This document shows positions 43,752 through 52,082 of a DNA stretch of 64,000 bases, one piece after another (position 1 is the first letter of the stretch; every line of letters starts with the position of its first letter). Position numbers and translations under genes: made by a program. The stretch is from the NCBI RefSeq assembly GCF_000016665.1, contig NC_009523.1:2356001-2420000 (forward strand), read 5' to 3'. The stretch comes from Roseiflexus sp. RS-1. GTDB taxonomy: Bacteria; Chloroflexota; Chloroflexia; Chloroflexales; Roseiflexaceae. Under the pieces are notes generated by a model. That model worked only from the letters and a program-made list of their open reading frames with translations. It had not been told where the DNA came from and did no database searches.

Positions 43752-45170
43752 CTACACCCGTGGTGAACGCCCGGTAAGCCGGGTGAATGCCTGATACCCC
43801 AACCAGCGGAACGGCTCCGGCGGTATGGGTGGGTAACGCCGCTCATAGAACGGCAACCACCGCCATCGGCTGTCATCCCCGCCGTACAGGTCGGCAATGA
43901 ACTCACCGGCAAGATTCGCCAGTGTAATCCCGTGACCAGAGTACCCCAGCGCGTAGTAGATATTCCGGTATTCGCCGCACCGACCCCACAGCGGTTGACG
44001 GTTCAGCGTGATCCCCAGAACCCCGCTCCAGCGGCAGGCGATGGGCAGCGCCGACGCCGCCGGAAAATATTCCAACAGCGTTTGCCGGATCGCTTCCTGA
44101 GCGCGACGGGCAATACCGCTCTGCATCGGGAAGCGGGTACGATTGTTGAACAGATAAGCATACGCCTGGTTACTGCCGCCGCCAAACACCAGGTGACCTG
44201 TACACGTCAGCGATCCATACGAAATGCGATCACGATCATCAGCAAACCCGGCAAACGAGCGCCATCCCAGTTCCTCCCGTTGAGCCGGGGTGAGCGGCGC
44301 CGTGGCAAACACGCTTGAATGCAGCGGGAACAGCGCATCGCGGAACAACCCCAACTTGCTGGTGTAGCCATTTGTCGCCAGCACCACCGCCTGTGACCGC
44401 ACCTCGCCGCGTGGCGTCGTCAGATGGATCTCTCGACCGACCCGGAGACGAAGCACCGGCGTCTGCTCATAGATCGCAACGCCGCGCTCCTCCAGAATTG
44501 GACGCAATCCGCGCACAAACTGCGCTCCGTTGATCTGCCCGGTATCCGGCTCGAACGTCGCCCCATACACGCCGCGAGCGTTGAACTGTGGCGCCAGTTC
44601 ATTGCGGTACAGGAACTGCACCGGAATGCCCAACCCGCGCAGATATTCCCCTTCGGCGTGCGCAGCTTCGGCGCGTTCAGGGCTGGTATGCAGCGTCAAT
44701 GTGCCATCGAAACGATGATCGACCGGGAGACGGTGACGTTCAATCAGGGTGCGGATGGCGCACAACCCGGCGCTCGTCAACCCATAAACCTTGCGGGTCA
44801 GGTCGGGATCGCTCGTGTCGATCCCGTTGATCCAGTTCAGCGCCAGACCGCCGTTCCGTCCACTGGCGCCATTCGCCAGCGATGTCGCTTCGAGCAGGAC
44901 AATGCGCCGTTGGGGAAAGCGCTGTGCGATATGATACGCGGTGCTGACGCCGGTGAACCCGCCGCCAATAATGGCAAGGTCGGCAGTGATGGAACCTTCG
45001 AGCGATGGACGTGGTCGATAGTCCGACGTCCCGGCATGCCAGATAGACTGAGTATCATCAAACTCCAGGCGCTCAGGCAAAAGCCGCTCCATCACGGGCC
45101 AGGCTGTGGATGCCAGTGCGGCAGCGCCTTCCAGCGCACGCGCTGTGAACGAGTTTTGGATCGAAGCCAT
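43752..45170 (-). CDS. FAD-dependent amine/glycine oxidase-like oxidoreductase
   Basis: About 472 residues of the DAO superfamily. The dinucleotide fold is DLAIIGGGFTGVSTAYHIAQ near 62-81. GASGRNGGLALNW is the family's FAD-linked stretch, and the C-terminal ALGYSGHGITLANLAGEFI closes the FAD site. It resembles gamma-glutamylputrescine oxidase-type enzymes, which oxidise secondary or primary amines with O2; the substrate is not shown. ATG 45170 is preferred, though an ATG six codons earlier is open. It stands alone. Confidence 0.88.
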   Translation of the reverse strand: MASIQNSFTARALEGAAALASTAWPVMERLLPERLEFDDTQSIWHAGTSDYRPRPSLEGSITADLAIIGGGFTGVSTAYHIAQRFPQRRIVLLEATSLANGASGRNGGLALNWINGIDTSDPDLTRKVYGLTSAGLCAIRTLIERHRLPVDHRFDGTLTLHTSPERAEAAHAEGEYLRGLGIPVQFLYRNELAPQFNARGVYGATFEPDTGQINGAQFVRGLRPILEERGVAIYEQTPVLRLRVGREIHLTTPRGEVRSQAVVLATNGYTSKLGLFRDALFPLHSSVFATAPLTPAQREELGWRSFAGFADDRDRISYGSLTCTGHLVFGGGSNQAYAYLFNNRTRFPMQSGIARRAQEAIRQTLLEYFPAASALPIACRWSGVLGITLNRQPLWGRCGEYRNIYYALGYSGHGITLANLAGEFIADLYGGDDSRWRWLPFYERRYPPIPPEPFRWLGYQAFTRLTGRSPRV

Positions 45171-45394
45171 ACTGGATGTGCGGTGCAATCAAATGATCCA
45201 TAGGGTAGGATGAGAGACGAGTTCTGTCAAATCCACGACTGAATGGCTGGTAATACCCTGGTGACATCCGTTGGATATACTCACAACACGTCGCGCGCAT
45301 GTGACCCTGACACGAACACATTATCTTGTGGCGCCGTCACGTTGCAGCAGTGTTTCCGTCAACCAGCCATGTATGCTCTCAGGAGGAAACAGAA

Positions 45395-46660
45395 GTGTCG
45401 TGGAGTCTGACCCGCAAAACCGCCGTGCTGGCAGTCGGGTATCTCATTATTCTGGGGGTTCTGGCGATTGATCTGATCTTCACGGTGATCGAAATCCAGA
45501 ACGTCGCCAATGATCTGAACCAGGCGATCATAGATGATGTTCAGACAGTTGCAGCAATCAATCTCGCCGCACAACAATTCCTGACCGAGTCCTACTCATA
45601 TCTGCAAACCCGCCATCCTGCAGAGTACGAGGAGAGCGCCGAACTGCTCAAGCAACTGGAAGAGGCGACGGCGCGGATGCGCACTTCAGAACATATCTCC
45701 AGCCTTGTCCTGGCAGATATCGACCAACAGCATGCGTCGATTGCAGACGAGGCTGAAGCGCTCCTGCGCGCGGCGCAGCGCCTGTACAATCGGCTGCCGT
45801 CTGAAACCGACGCGCTGACCGATACGCAGCGCGAGGCGTTTTACGCAGAGATTGAACTGGTCGAGGAGCAGCGCGAGGCATTCACAGATCAGGCGAACGC
45901 GCATTTCGCAGGCATGGGCGATGTCGCCCGGCAGTACATTGCAAATGATGTTACACTCACATTCGCGGATGTTGTGCTGGCGCTGATGGCAATGGTTGCG
46001 CTGACCGCCGGCGCGCTCTGGCTGATCGAGCGCCGCATTGTGCGTCCCCTGCGCTCGATTACAAACGTGGCAAGTCGCCTGGCGGAGGGTCGTCTGGATG
46101 GCGAACTGCCAGTCACGAGCAATGACGAGATCGGCATGCTGCAACAGACGTTCAACCGTATGGCAGCAACAGTCCAGCAGCAAGCCAGTGATCTCGAGTT
46201 GCACTACCGGCAGGTGACGCAGGCGCGCGATGCGCTCGAAATAGCGCACCGACAGGCTGTCGAGCAACTGACGATTATTCAGCAGCAGCAGGAAGCCATT
46301 CGCGAATTGAGCGTCCCTGTGCTGCCGGTAAGCCATGATACCCTGGTGATGCCGCTGGTCGGTGCACTCGATAGCACCCGCCTGCTCCAGGTTCAGGAGC
46401 AGGCGCTGGAACGCATCGCAGCGACCCGCGCCCGTCGCCTGCTGCTCGACATCACCGGCGTACCGGTGGTGGACAGTCATGTGGCGCAAGGACTGATCCG
46501 CGTCGTTCAGGCGGCGCGCCTGCTTGGATCAGACGTCACCCTGATCGGCATTCGTTCCGAGGTGGCGCAGTCCATCGTCGGACTGGGAATAAGCCTGAGT
46601 AGTATTCGAACCTGCAGCGATTTGCAGAGCGCACTGGCGCAAAAAGGAGGAGGCTCGTGA
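45395..46660 (+). CDS. Membrane HAMP-STAS protein (RsbR-like)
   Basis: 421 residues from GTG 45395, with AGGAGG eight bases upstream. Two membrane helices (AVLAVGYLIILGVLAIDLIF and VVLALMAMVALTAGALWLI) flank an outside helical sensor part rich in Glu/Gln. A HAMP domain follows (RRIVRPLRSITNVASRL, NDEIGMLQQTFNRM), then a coiled coil and a C-terminal STAS domain (RARRLLLDITGVPVVDSHVA, then QGLIRVVQA). In RsbR the STAS domain carries kinase-targeted Thr; here the matching places are Thr/Val/Asp-Ser. It overlaps the next gene as GTGA. Confidence 0.88.
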   Translation: MSWSLTRKTAVLAVGYLIILGVLAIDLIFTVIEIQNVANDLNQAIIDDVQTVAAINLAAQQFLTESYSYLQTRHPAEYEESAELLKQLEEATARMRTSEHISSLVLADIDQQHASIADEAEALLRAAQRLYNRLPSETDALTDTQREAFYAEIELVEEQREAFTDQANAHFAGMGDVARQYIANDVTLTFADVVLALMAMVALTAGALWLIERRIVRPLRSITNVASRLAEGRLDGELPVTSNDEIGMLQQTFNRMAATVQQQASDLELHYRQVTQARDALEIAHRQAVEQLTIIQQQQEAIRELSVPVLPVSHDTLVMPLVGALDSTRLLQVQEQALERIAATRARRLLLDITGVPVVDSHVAQGLIRVVQAARLLGSDVTLIGIRSEVAQSIVGLGISLSSIRTCSDLQSALAQKGGGS

Positions 46661-47601
46661 TCCGTCTGACACAACGACAGATCCATCATGGAACCTTTGG
46701 ATTACTCAATGGATTGGGGTTGTTCACTCTTACTGTCGCCCTCTTTCCGGAACCGCAGTGGCTCACCATCATCCCAATCGTTGCAGGTCTGGCGTTCGGC
46801 GGCGGTCTGTGGTTCGCCTACTGGCGCGGATGGGAACCTGCCCGTCCATTGCTCATCGTTTTTCTCACCCTGGTCGTGGCGCTTGGCATGAATGAGCAGT
46901 TCCTTGAGTCGCGCTTCAATCATGTCATCTACACCATCCCAGCGCTGGCATTGGTGCTGACCGGTCCGGTCTGGGTTGCCAGCAGTGCGCTGGCGCTGCT
47001 CGCCGCCTTCGCCATTCGCACAGGCGGCGGTCCCTATCTCAATCCCTTCGAGTTGGTGACGTTTACGTTGATTATCGGCGGAATGATCTTCAGTCGCCTG
47101 TCGATCGATAACGCTCAGCGCCTGGAAGCGGCAAAGCGTGAGGCGGAAGAAGCGCGCGCTCGCGCCGAGCAGCGCGAACGCGACCTTGCGGCGCAGGCGG
47201 AGGAACTGGCACAGCGCAACGCCGAACAGCAGCGACTCCTCGAACTCGTCTCGGTGCTGGAAACGCCAACCATCGCGCTGGCAGAAGGAGTGCTGCTGGC
47301 GCCAATTGTCGGCGCGCTCGACACCCGCCGCGCGCAGGCGCTCACTGCGCGGCTGCTCAACGACGCCAGCGCCCAACGAGCGCAACGGGTCATTCTCGAC
47401 ATCAGCGGCGTGACGGCTGTCGACACTCAGGTGGCGCAGGCGCTCATCCAGACTGCCCGGGCGCTGAGTTTGCTCGGCTGTCAGGTGACGCTCACCGGCA
47501 TCTCGGCGACCGTGGCTATGACCCTGACCCATCTGGGGGTGGCGCTGGAAAGCATCCACACCGTGCGTTCGCCGCAGGAGGCGCTGACGCAGACTCAGTG
47601 A
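46657..47601 (+). CDS. Membrane STAS-domain protein, partner of the preceding gene
   Basis: 314 residues. About four or five membrane helices in the first 150 residues, a long charged coiled coil (LEAAKREAEEARARAEQRER), then a STAS domain ending the protein (AQRVILDISGVTAVDTQVAQ, ALIQTARALSLLGCQVTLTG). The two STAS domains are alike, so the genes share an origin in that part. GTGA overlap means coupled translation and probably a complex. No anti-sigma factor or PP2C phosphatase is beside them. Confidence 0.88.
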   Translation: MIRLTQRQIHHGTFGLLNGLGLFTLTVALFPEPQWLTIIPIVAGLAFGGGLWFAYWRGWEPARPLLIVFLTLVVALGMNEQFLESRFNHVIYTIPALALVLTGPVWVASSALALLAAFAIRTGGGPYLNPFELVTFTLIIGGMIFSRLSIDNAQRLEAAKREAEEARARAEQRERDLAAQAEELAQRNAEQQRLLELVSVLETPTIALAEGVLLAPIVGALDTRRAQALTARLLNDASAQRAQRVILDISGVTAVDTQVAQALIQTARALSLLGCQVTLTGISATVAMTLTHLGVALESIHTVRSPQEALTQTQ

Positions 47602-47622
47602 TAGCACAGGTGAGGTCAAGAC

Positions 47623-47763
47623 ATGCCCGCTTTTCATCTCATACAATGCTTCCGCAATCTCTTCACTGTCCAGACCACGCCGCCAATCAGTCCATACTGG
47701 CGCACTGGTCTCTGGGGCGGGGTAGGATTGTTTGCCAGCTTGATCTATGTCCTGTTCCCATGA
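47623..47763 (+). CDS. Possible small membrane protein (46 residues)
   Basis: ATG 47623 has AGGTGAGG eight bases before it, and the frame runs to TGA at 47761. It encodes MPAFHLIQCFRNLFTV, a Pro-rich turn, and one membrane segment (GLWGGVGLFASLIYVLF). It lies 21 bases after the STAS gene, so it may be a third gene of that unit. Nothing else supports it. Confidence 0.4.
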   Translation: MPAFHLIQCFRNLFTVQTTPPISPYWRTGLWGGVGLFASLIYVLFP

Positions 47764-47788
47764 CCAGCGTTGCTGGCGCGACTGCCAG

Positions 47789-47856
47789 ATGGTCTTTGAG
47801 GAAATAATCCGCCATAGCCCGCGCAGGCGGGCTTTGCATTCCATAGCCGAGGGCTT
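47789..47856 (+). repeat. 116-bp palindromic element, truncated copy
   Basis: The first 68 bases of the element (ATGGTCTTTGAGGAAATAAT onward), ending at GAGGGCTT and directly followed by a full copy. A head-to-tail tandem. Confidence 0.85.
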
Positions 47857-47972
47857 ATGGTCTTTGAATAAATAATCCGGTATAGCCCGCGCAGGCGGGC
47901 TTCGCCTTGGCTAGCCGAGGGCTTCAGCCCCACGGCTAGCGCAGGATAGCGGATTTAATTTTCAATCTCCAT
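47857..47972 (+). repeat. 116-bp branched palindromic element, full copy
   Basis: Begins ATGGTCTTTGAATAAATAAT and ends TTCAATCTCCAT. The outer stem TAATCCGGTATAGC...GCAGGATAGCGGATTTA encloses two hairpins, GCCCGC-GCAG-GCGGGC and AGCCGAGGGC-TTCA-GCCCCACGGCT. Confidence 0.9.
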
Positions 47973-48042
47973 CAGCCCCATGGCAAGGGTGCATACCGGA
48001 TGTATTTCTCAATCTCCAGATGGCAGCGTAGCCATAACCGCA

Positions 48043-48225
48043 ATGCTGCTACGCGTTGTGCAAGTCGCGCTGGTGGGCGCCTGGATCGCCTGGCGACAGC
48101 CCTGGCGCGCCACCTCGCCAGCGCAACAGCGATTGGGGCATCTGGTGATGGTGATGGTCGCCGTGCTGCTCTTTCCGGCAGGAGCAACACTGTTTTTGCA
48201 GTCGAATTCGACAGCGTTCAACTGA
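48043..48225 (+). CDS. Possible small membrane protein or gene fragment (60 residues)
   Basis: Two hydrophobic segments, LLRVVQVALVGAWIAW and LVMVMVAVLLFPAGATLFL, joined by a basic loop. No ribosome site. It follows the palindromic element directly, so it could be the end of an older gene cut by it. Confidence 0.3.
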   Translation: MLLRVVQVALVGAWIAWRQPWRATSPAQQRLGHLVMVMVAVLLFPAGATLFLQSNSTAFN

Positions 48226-48314
48226 TGTGGTGCTTCAATCATCGATAGTGCTCCTCTATCAAGCCGATAAAGCGACGGTCGTTCCATCCCCGATACCTCG
48301 TCATCGGTCTTTGG

Positions 48315-48845
48315 TCACACCGGCTGCACGCCGGGTTTCTGGCGGCGTGCAACGGTGTATTCGTGGCCCCGCGTCACCAGGAGGATGATCACCAATACCT
48401 GGGCCACTACAAACGCCGGCACAGCAAAGGTCGGAATGAACCAGATCGGTCCGAGCGCGTAGTTTGCGGCAATGTTGAAGCTGATACCCAGCGTAAAGGC
48501 AGAAAGAAAGTCAAGCAGACCGATGATGCTGAACAACCACACGAGGATGAGGGCGCCGCGCCAGCCCCGCCGCAACGCGAAGAGGCTGACAAGCGCCAGT
48601 GTCACCGCGAGCAGGTCGCCGTAGGCGCCTGGAGCCGCAAACCCTTCAGGCAACGCCGTGCCGACGACACCCGGAAGGAGGAAGGTGGCGCCCATTGTTC
48701 GCAATACCTGAAACAGCAACAGTGGCGTTAGCGCCGCTACGAGCGGTAGTTGCTTCAGTCGTGGCTGGATATGCCAGCGAGCGACCAGGCTGTAGAGCAA
48801 CAGATTCACGACGACCTGCATTCCGAAGATGAGTGTTGCGAACAT
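48315..48845 (-). CDS. Polytopic membrane protein, unrecognised
   Basis: 176 residues, five or six membrane helices: TLIFGMQVVVNLLLYSLVA, LVAALTPLLLFQVLRTMG, GDLLAVTLALVSLFALRRG, ALILVWLFSIIGLLDFLSAF and FAVPAFVVAQVLVIILLV. A charged C-terminal tail (ARRQKPGVQPV) is cytoplasmic by the positive-inside rule. The ATG at 48845 has AAAGGAACATG-type spacing. It stands between two palindromic elements. Function unknown. Confidence 0.75.
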   Translation of the reverse strand: MFATLIFGMQVVVNLLLYSLVARWHIQPRLKQLPLVAALTPLLLFQVLRTMGATFLLPGVVGTALPEGFAAPGAYGDLLAVTLALVSLFALRRGWRGALILVWLFSIIGLLDFLSAFTLGISFNIAANYALGPIWFIPTFAVPAFVVAQVLVIILLVTRGHEYTVARRQKPGVQPV

Positions 48846-48925
48846 GGCATGTTCCTTTCGTGAGATGAGCTGAGAGAACGATACGCTATCTTCTGGTCAA
48901 ACCCGACCTGCCGCAATCATGGCTG

Positions 48926-49041
48926 ATGGTCTTTGAAGAAATAATCCGCTATAGCCCGCGCAGGCGGGCTTCGCATTCCATAGCCGAGGGCTTCAGCCCG
49001 ATGGCTAGCGCGGGATAGCGGATTTAATTTTCAATCTCCAT
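48926..49041 (+). repeat. 116-bp branched palindromic element, best-preserved copy
   Basis: The outer stem TAATCCGCTATAGCCCGCGC pairs with GCGCGGGATAGCGGATTTA with one bulge; inside are hairpins GCCCGC-GCAG-GCGGGC and AGCCGAGGGC-TTCA-GCCCGATGGCT. It has the same length as the copies at 47857 and 20334. Confidence 0.92.
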
Positions 49042-49091
49042 TAGCTCAGTCGCCAGGATGTTGCGCGGTCGAGGGCGTTGCACGCCCGTCC

Positions 49092-50501
49092 TCACACGAC
49101 AGGCTCGTAGTCCGAGGCGCCCTCCTTGCGAGCTGGCACGACTACCTGCGGCAGTCCGGCGCTGATCGCGCTCACCACCAATCCACCCGCGAGCATCAAG
49201 CCGAAGATCGGCGCGAAGGACACGGCTGTCAGCACCCCGTCGCCCAGCAACAGCACGGTCAGCGCGACCCCGAGCACACTGGCGAACTGGCGCAGGGCCT
49301 GCACCACGCTGCTGCCGGTCGCGAGTTGCGCCAGGGACAGTCCCTGCACGGCCGCGCCGCTCAACAGCGGGATGATCAGGGCGACGCCCAGGCCAGTGAG
49401 CACCATTGCTGGCAGCCAGCGGACAAGAAACTGCGGCGTCGGACCAGCCCCAATGAGCAGCACCAGGGCGCCAGCGGCGTAGAGCAGGCCGCCGACGACC
49501 AGCAGGCGCCGATGTCCCCAGCGGCTTGCGAGCCGCCCCGCCAGCGGCGCCCCGAGGACTACCATGAGCGGTCCCGGGGTGATCGCCAGCCCGGCCTGGA
49601 CGAGGCTAAAGCCCCAAATCCGGGTCAGGAAGAACACCGAGCCGAAGAACATTGCGGTGAAGGCTACGCCGAACAACGTGTTGGCCAGATTCGCCCGGCG
49701 GAACGGGCCGCTTGCGAATAGCGCGAGATCCAGCACCGGGACGGCCACCCGCTGCGCACGACGTAGAAAGCCGCCCAGCACCGTGGCCCCGACGGCCAGC
49801 ATGGCGAGCACTGCTGGCGATGACCAACCCCAGGCTTCGCTCTGCACCAGCCCGCCAGTCAGTAGACCGACACCGACGATGAGCAGGGTCACCCCCAACC
49901 CGTCAGGCCAGGCAGTGGTCGGCTCGCGCCATTCCGCCAGCACACGCCACCCAACCACGAGCGCCAGCAGCCCGATTGGCAGGTTGAGAAAAAAGATCCC
50001 CGACCAGCCGACCGTCTGTACGATCAGCGCGCCAAGGGGTGGCCCGGCCACGACTGCCAGGGCGCCAACTGCGCCATTGAGCGCCACCGCGAGGGTCCGT
50101 CGCTCTGGTGGGAAGGCGGCAAGCGTGAGGGCCAGCGCAGCTGGCGAGAGGAGCGCCCCACCTGCCGCCTGCGCCATTCGCAGCGCGACCAGCCACCCCG
50201 GTGACAGCGCCAGTCCGCACAGGACTGAGGCCGTCGTGAACAGCGTCACACCGAGCAGAAAGGTCCGGCGGCGTCCGATTCGGTCGGCAAGACGCCCGGC
50301 AGGAACCAACAGTGCGCCGTAGATGATCGTGTAGGCGTTGAGCACCCAGGAGAGCGCGGTGGCAGAGACGGCGGGGAAACTGCGTTCGATGTCCGGGAAG
50401 GCCACCACCAGCACCAGACTATCAAGCAACACGGCGAAGACTGCCAGGCTGGTGACGGTAAGCACATGCCAGGGTGAGCGGGCGGTTAATGGCGTTGCCA
50501 C
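49092..50501 (-). CDS. MFS drug-efflux transporter, DHA2 (EmrB/QacA) type
   Basis: 469 residues, 14 predicted helices. Early stretches VFAVLLDSLVLVVAFPDIER, TALSWVLNAYTIIYGALLVP and GRLADRIGRRRTFLLG (motif A) are typical, as is ALNGAVGALAVVAGPPLGAL (motif C). It would export toxic compounds with protons. GTG 50501 is chosen because AAGGAG is just upstream and because the frame to 50570 crosses the operator. It follows tetR by 84 bases, with the same palindrome before both. C-terminal residues are hydrophilic (ARKEGASDYEPVV). Confidence 0.92.
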   Translation of the reverse strand: MATPLTARSPWHVLTVTSLAVFAVLLDSLVLVVAFPDIERSFPAVSATALSWVLNAYTIIYGALLVPAGRLADRIGRRRTFLLGVTLFTTASVLCGLALSPGWLVALRMAQAAGGALLSPAALALTLAAFPPERRTLAVALNGAVGALAVVAGPPLGALIVQTVGWSGIFFLNLPIGLLALVVGWRVLAEWREPTTAWPDGLGVTLLIVGVGLLTGGLVQSEAWGWSSPAVLAMLAVGATVLGGFLRRAQRVAVPVLDLALFASGPFRRANLANTLFGVAFTAMFFGSVFFLTRIWGFSLVQAGLAITPGPLMVVLGAPLAGRLASRWGHRRLLVVGGLLYAAGALVLLIGAGPTPQFLVRWLPAMVLTGLGVALIIPLLSGAAVQGLSLAQLATGSSVVQALRQFASVLGVALTVLLLGDGVLTAVSFAPIFGLMLAGGLVVSAISAGLPQVVVPARKEGASDYEPVV

Positions 50502-50542
50502 AAGCGACTCCTTCCTGGCGCACACAATGGTGCGCCCTGCGA

Positions 50543-50558
50543 GAGACCGATCGGTCGC
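50543..50558. promoter_or_regulatory. Probable TetR operator before the efflux gene
   Basis: GACCGATCGGTC (50545-50556), a perfect 12-base palindrome, followed by GCAAAT. It matches the site before tetR. Confidence 0.7.
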
Positions 50559-50585
50559 AAATTGAGCCAAAAAAAGGGCGGCTGC

Positions 50586-51182
50586 TCAGCACGCGCGAAC
50601 GGACTGCTCGATATAACTGCACAGGTGGTTCGCAGCCTGCTCCAGTGGCGCAGCATCACGCAACAGGCGGGCGAGCATCACGGCGCCCTCCAGCGTAGCG
50701 ATCATGAGGAGAGCGAGGGCATCGCCGTCGATCTCGGGCCGGATCTCGCCGCGCGCGATGCCCTGGGCGACAGTGGTGCGGATCAGGCTGCGCCACTCGT
50801 CGATCACCGCCGCCGCCCGCTGTGCCAGCGCAGGATTGGTGTCGTCGCTGTCGATAGCGGTGTTGAGGATGGGACAGCCGCCGACCACGGGCGGGTTGTG
50901 GGCATAGCCGCGAAAAACTTCCACGAACCCCAGCAAGGTCGCCACTGCGGTCGGACTCCCAGCCAGACTGGCGGCGATGCGCTGACGCACCTGCCCGGCG
51001 GCATAGTCGAACGCAGCCAGGGCGAGTGCATCCTTGCCGCTGAAGTGGCGGTAGATGCCACCCTTTTCCAGGCCAGTAGCGCGCATGATATCGCTGATTG
51101 CCGTCCCTGCATAGCCATCGACGTTGAAGATCTCTGCTGCCCGAGCGATGATTCGCTCACGTGTTTCTGTGCCTTTACCCAT
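50586..51182 (-). CDS. TetR/AcrR-family repressor
   Basis: About 198 residues. The N-terminal helix-turn-helix is canonical: RERIIARAAEIFNVDGYAGT, AISDIMRATGLEKGGIYRHF, then SGKDALALAAFDYA. The C-terminal domain is the ligand pocket and dimer surface; CPILNTAIDSDDTNPAL recalls TetR_C_6-like regulators of quinone or drug response. ATG 51182 has GAGG seven bases upstream; ATG 51188 is possible. It very likely represses itself and the efflux gene. Confidence 0.93.
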   Translation of the reverse strand: MGKGTETRERIIARAAEIFNVDGYAGTAISDIMRATGLEKGGIYRHFSGKDALALAAFDYAAGQVRQRIAASLAGSPTAVATLLGFVEVFRGYAHNPPVVGGCPILNTAIDSDDTNPALAQRAAAVIDEWRSLIRTTVAQGIARGEIRPEIDGDALALLMIATLEGAVMLARLLRDAAPLEQAANHLCSYIEQSVRAC

Positions 51183-51197
51183 ATGCATGCCTCATTA

Positions 51198-51213
51198 GAG
51201 ACCGATTGGTCTC
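51198..51213. promoter_or_regulatory. Probable TetR operator before tetR
   Basis: GAGACCGATTGGTCTC, palindromic except at the centre, 15 bases upstream of tetR. It shares AGACCGAT-GGTC and the following CAAAT with the site at 50543-50558. Confidence 0.7.
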
Positions 51214-51267
51214 AAATCTATCACACTCGTGGCTGCCTGTCAAGATGTCAGAATGCCAGTTCAGGGC

Positions 51268-51620
51268 TTCTTAAGGTTCTCATTTTCGATGCTGATAGTT
51301 ATTACCGCCTCCATCGAGAAGAGATCGAGCAACAGATCGTTGAGAACGAGGCGGCGTAACAGATGGCGCGCTTATACGCCAATGAGCATTTTCCCCTTCC
51401 AGCCGTTGAGGAAGTGCGACGGTCGGGACATGATGTGCTAACCAGCTACGAGAGCGGTCGGGCGGGGCAGGCAGTCTCCGATGAAGATGTGCTGGCGTTT
51501 GCTGGAGCGGAAGAGTGCATCGTGATCACGCTCAATCGCAAACATAAGGCTATGGGCTGCCAGGCGAGGGAGTCGTCGGCCGCAGTGTCAACGGCGGCAG
51601 CCGCTGCGCCCGGAACGTGA
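51268..51620 (+). pseudogene. Relic of a DUF433-like/DUF5615 toxin-antitoxin pair
   Basis: A fragment ending DADSYYRLHREEIEQQIVEN, then EAA and stop (about 51268-51359), looks like the tail of an antitoxin-like protein. Three bases on, an ATG at 51363 begins MARLYANEHFPLPAVEEVRR, then SGHDVLTSYESGRAGQAVS, which is the DUF5615 PIN-like toxin start with its acidic residues. After ITLNRKH the family sequence ends and Ala/Ser-rich junk follows to 51620. Both genes are incomplete. Confidence 0.65.
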
Positions 51621-51716
51621 TCGCCGCGTTGGATGATGCCTCACCGTGCGCGATCTGCTGGTCAAATAGGGCTACAGACCCGGGGATTTTGGCTACAAAC
51701 CTGGCTGCATGAACGA

Positions 51717-51748
51717 CCAGACGCGAGATCGCAGGATCTCGCGTCTGG
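51717..51748. terminator. Perfect 14-bp hairpin downstream of tRNA-Arg
   Basis: CCAGACGCGAGATC-GCAG-GATCTCGCGTCTGG. The plus-strand side is followed by CTTTCTTA, so it fits a plus-strand terminator best; on the minus strand it lies 20 bases after the tRNA without a strong T run. Confidence 0.6.
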
Positions 51749-51768
51749 CTTTCTTATGCGCTGAACTG

Positions 51769-51844
51769 TGGCGCCCCCGGCGCGACTCGAACGCACGACA
51801 CGCGGTTTAGGAAACCGCTGCTCTATCCACTGAGCTACGGGGGC
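51769..51844 (-). tRNA. tRNA-Arg (anticodon CCT)
   Basis: On the minus strand the acceptor GCCCCCG pairs with CGGGGGC; the D arm is AGCTCAGTGGATAGAGC, the anticodon loop TTCCTAA reads CCT, and the T arm holds GTTCGAGTC. CCA is encoded at the 3' end (51769-51771). It reads AGG codons. Confidence 0.95.
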
Positions 51845-51862
51845 ATCATCTTTCTGCTCACG

Positions 51863-51891
51863 ATTATACCGGATTGGACGGTTTGCTGCAA
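51863..51891 (-). promoter_or_regulatory. tRNA-Arg promoter
   Basis: On the minus strand TTGCAG (51886-51891), a 17-base spacer, TATAAT (51863-51868), then about 19 bases to the mature tRNA. The best consensus promoter in the window. Confidence 0.75.
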
Positions 51892-52082
51892 ACCGGCATG
51901 ACCGCGCCTGCCTGCACATCGAATGGAAACACTCTGTACGATCATTGATCGTAGATCAACGATTTCGATCCTTTTTCGCAATCAGAGCGACTCACTTCTT
52001 GCGCGCGCGGCGTGATACAAATATCTCGCCGGGTGTGTACCATACGTTTGAGCATTGCATTGCACCAGGAAGAAGATACGCG

